Positions 47,803 through 48,108 of a stretch of 48,108 bases of DNA are shown one piece after another. Position numbers and translations under genes: made by a program. The notes beneath the pieces were generated by a model. It made no database searches. It was not told where the DNA came from and worked only from the letters and a program-made list of their open reading frames with translations. The DNA comes from Acidobacteriota bacterium (GTDB lineage Bacteria; Actinomycetota; Acidimicrobiia; Acidimicrobiales; RAAP-2). Every line of letters starts with the position of its first letter. Positions within the stretch are counted from its first letter, which is position 1. The stretch lies in the NCBI GenBank assembly GCA_018971185.1, contig JAGXBH010000014.1, positions 1 to 48,108 on the forward strand, given 5' to 3'.

Positions 47803-48108
47803 CTACGCGCGACCGTCACTCATCGGATCGAAACTCAGGATCTGACCCGTCGCCGGTGGTGCGGGCGGTGGGGCGACCGGGCGCTCCGGCATCGCCGAGG
47901 GCGATGCCACGGGGGGTGCGGGTGCGGGTGCGGGTGCGGGCGCCGGTGCGGGCGCGGATGCGGTAGTCGGCGTGGGTGCGGATGGCACGTGCGAGGTGGC
48001 GCTCGCGCCCACGTGCAGGGAGTCCTCCACCCACTTGGCCAATTCGGCCAGGATCGTCGACAGGCGCGTGCGCTCCTGATCCAACTGACGCGTGAGCAGC
48101 ACCACGTC
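47803..48108 (-). CDS. C-terminal part of a Pro/Ala-rich coiled-coil protein (DivIVA position), 5' end cut
   Basis: 102 codons visible, open at the window edge. Begins with a coiled-coil-like DVVLLTRQLDQERTRLSTIL, then an Ala-Pro repeat and Pro-rich tail ending MSDGRA. By gene order in other actinobacteria (divIVA - dksA-like - lspA - rluD) it is probably the end of a DivIVA/Wag31-like polar protein; that rests on synteny only. Confidence 0.55.
   Translation of the reverse strand, partial: DVVLLTRQLDQERTRLSTILAELAKWVEDSLHVGASATSHVPSAPTPTTASAPAPAPAPAPAPAPPVASPSAMPERPVAPPPAPPATGQILSFDPMSDGRA
47915..47962. repeat. GGTGCG hexamer repeat encoding Ala-Pro
   Basis: Eight consecutive hexamers, five of them exactly GGTGCG, on the forward strand; on the coding strand they give an alternating Ala-Pro stretch. 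Confidence 0.8.

Overview
This is a GC-rich, densely coded bacterial chromosome segment with no gap above 300 bp between genes. It holds about 52 genes, of which pyrB and a DivIVA-position gene are cut by the window ends. I see no tRNA, rRNA, IS element or CRISPR array. A Bpa/PafE-type proteasome activator, the gene order lspA - DksA-like - Pro/Ala-rich coiled-coil gene, a menaquinone pathway and many apparently leaderless genes point to an actinobacterium. The divergent haem-copper oxidase and its cupredoxin make an Acidimicrobiia-like member plausible; that placement is inference.

Layout. (1) 1-1439: pyrR-pyrB (pyrimidine synthesis). (2) 1491-12131: an aerobic respiration island. It has oxidase subunits II, I and III (ctaC, ctaD, ctaE), a cupredoxin, a 37-residue membrane peptide too short for usual annotation, two CtaG assembly proteins, two SCO-type copper/thiol proteins (one fused to a multi-span membrane domain) and two paralogous small membrane proteins. 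(3) 12145-16369: nusB, efp and the shikimate run aroQ-aroB-aroK-aroC. (4) 16399-20129: an NfuA-like Fe-S protein, small cysteine-bearing unknowns, a lipoprotein and tyrS. (5) 20156-26257: ccdA and menD, menH, menA, menB, menE on alternating strands. (6) 26300-36075: two sugar ABC transporters, a LacI regulator with clear operators, a PfkB kinase and a Gfo/Idh/MocA dehydrogenase. (7) 36166-48108: a DUF255 thioredoxin-domain protein, unknowns, dnaE, bpa, an Rrf2 regulator, a sigma-70 factor, an RluA-family pseudouridine synthase, lspA, a DksA-like protein with a repeat-built tail, and the start of the next gene.

The genes fit an aerobic, menaquinone-using heterotroph: menaquinone and the oxidase form the respiratory chain, SCO/CtaG/CcdA proteins mature it, and the ABC/LacI/kinase cluster takes up and phosphorylates a sugar.

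The points most worth a second look are: subunit I lacks the usual D- and K-channel residues; a CuA-like cupredoxin heads the oxidase operon; a small ORF lies between ctaE and the second ctaG; three LacI operator-like sites share an 11-mer; a TANNNT box sits 12 bp before many start codons; the sigma factor has a shortened -35 recognition helix; and four convergent gene pairs share their stop codons in a CTAG tetranucleotide.
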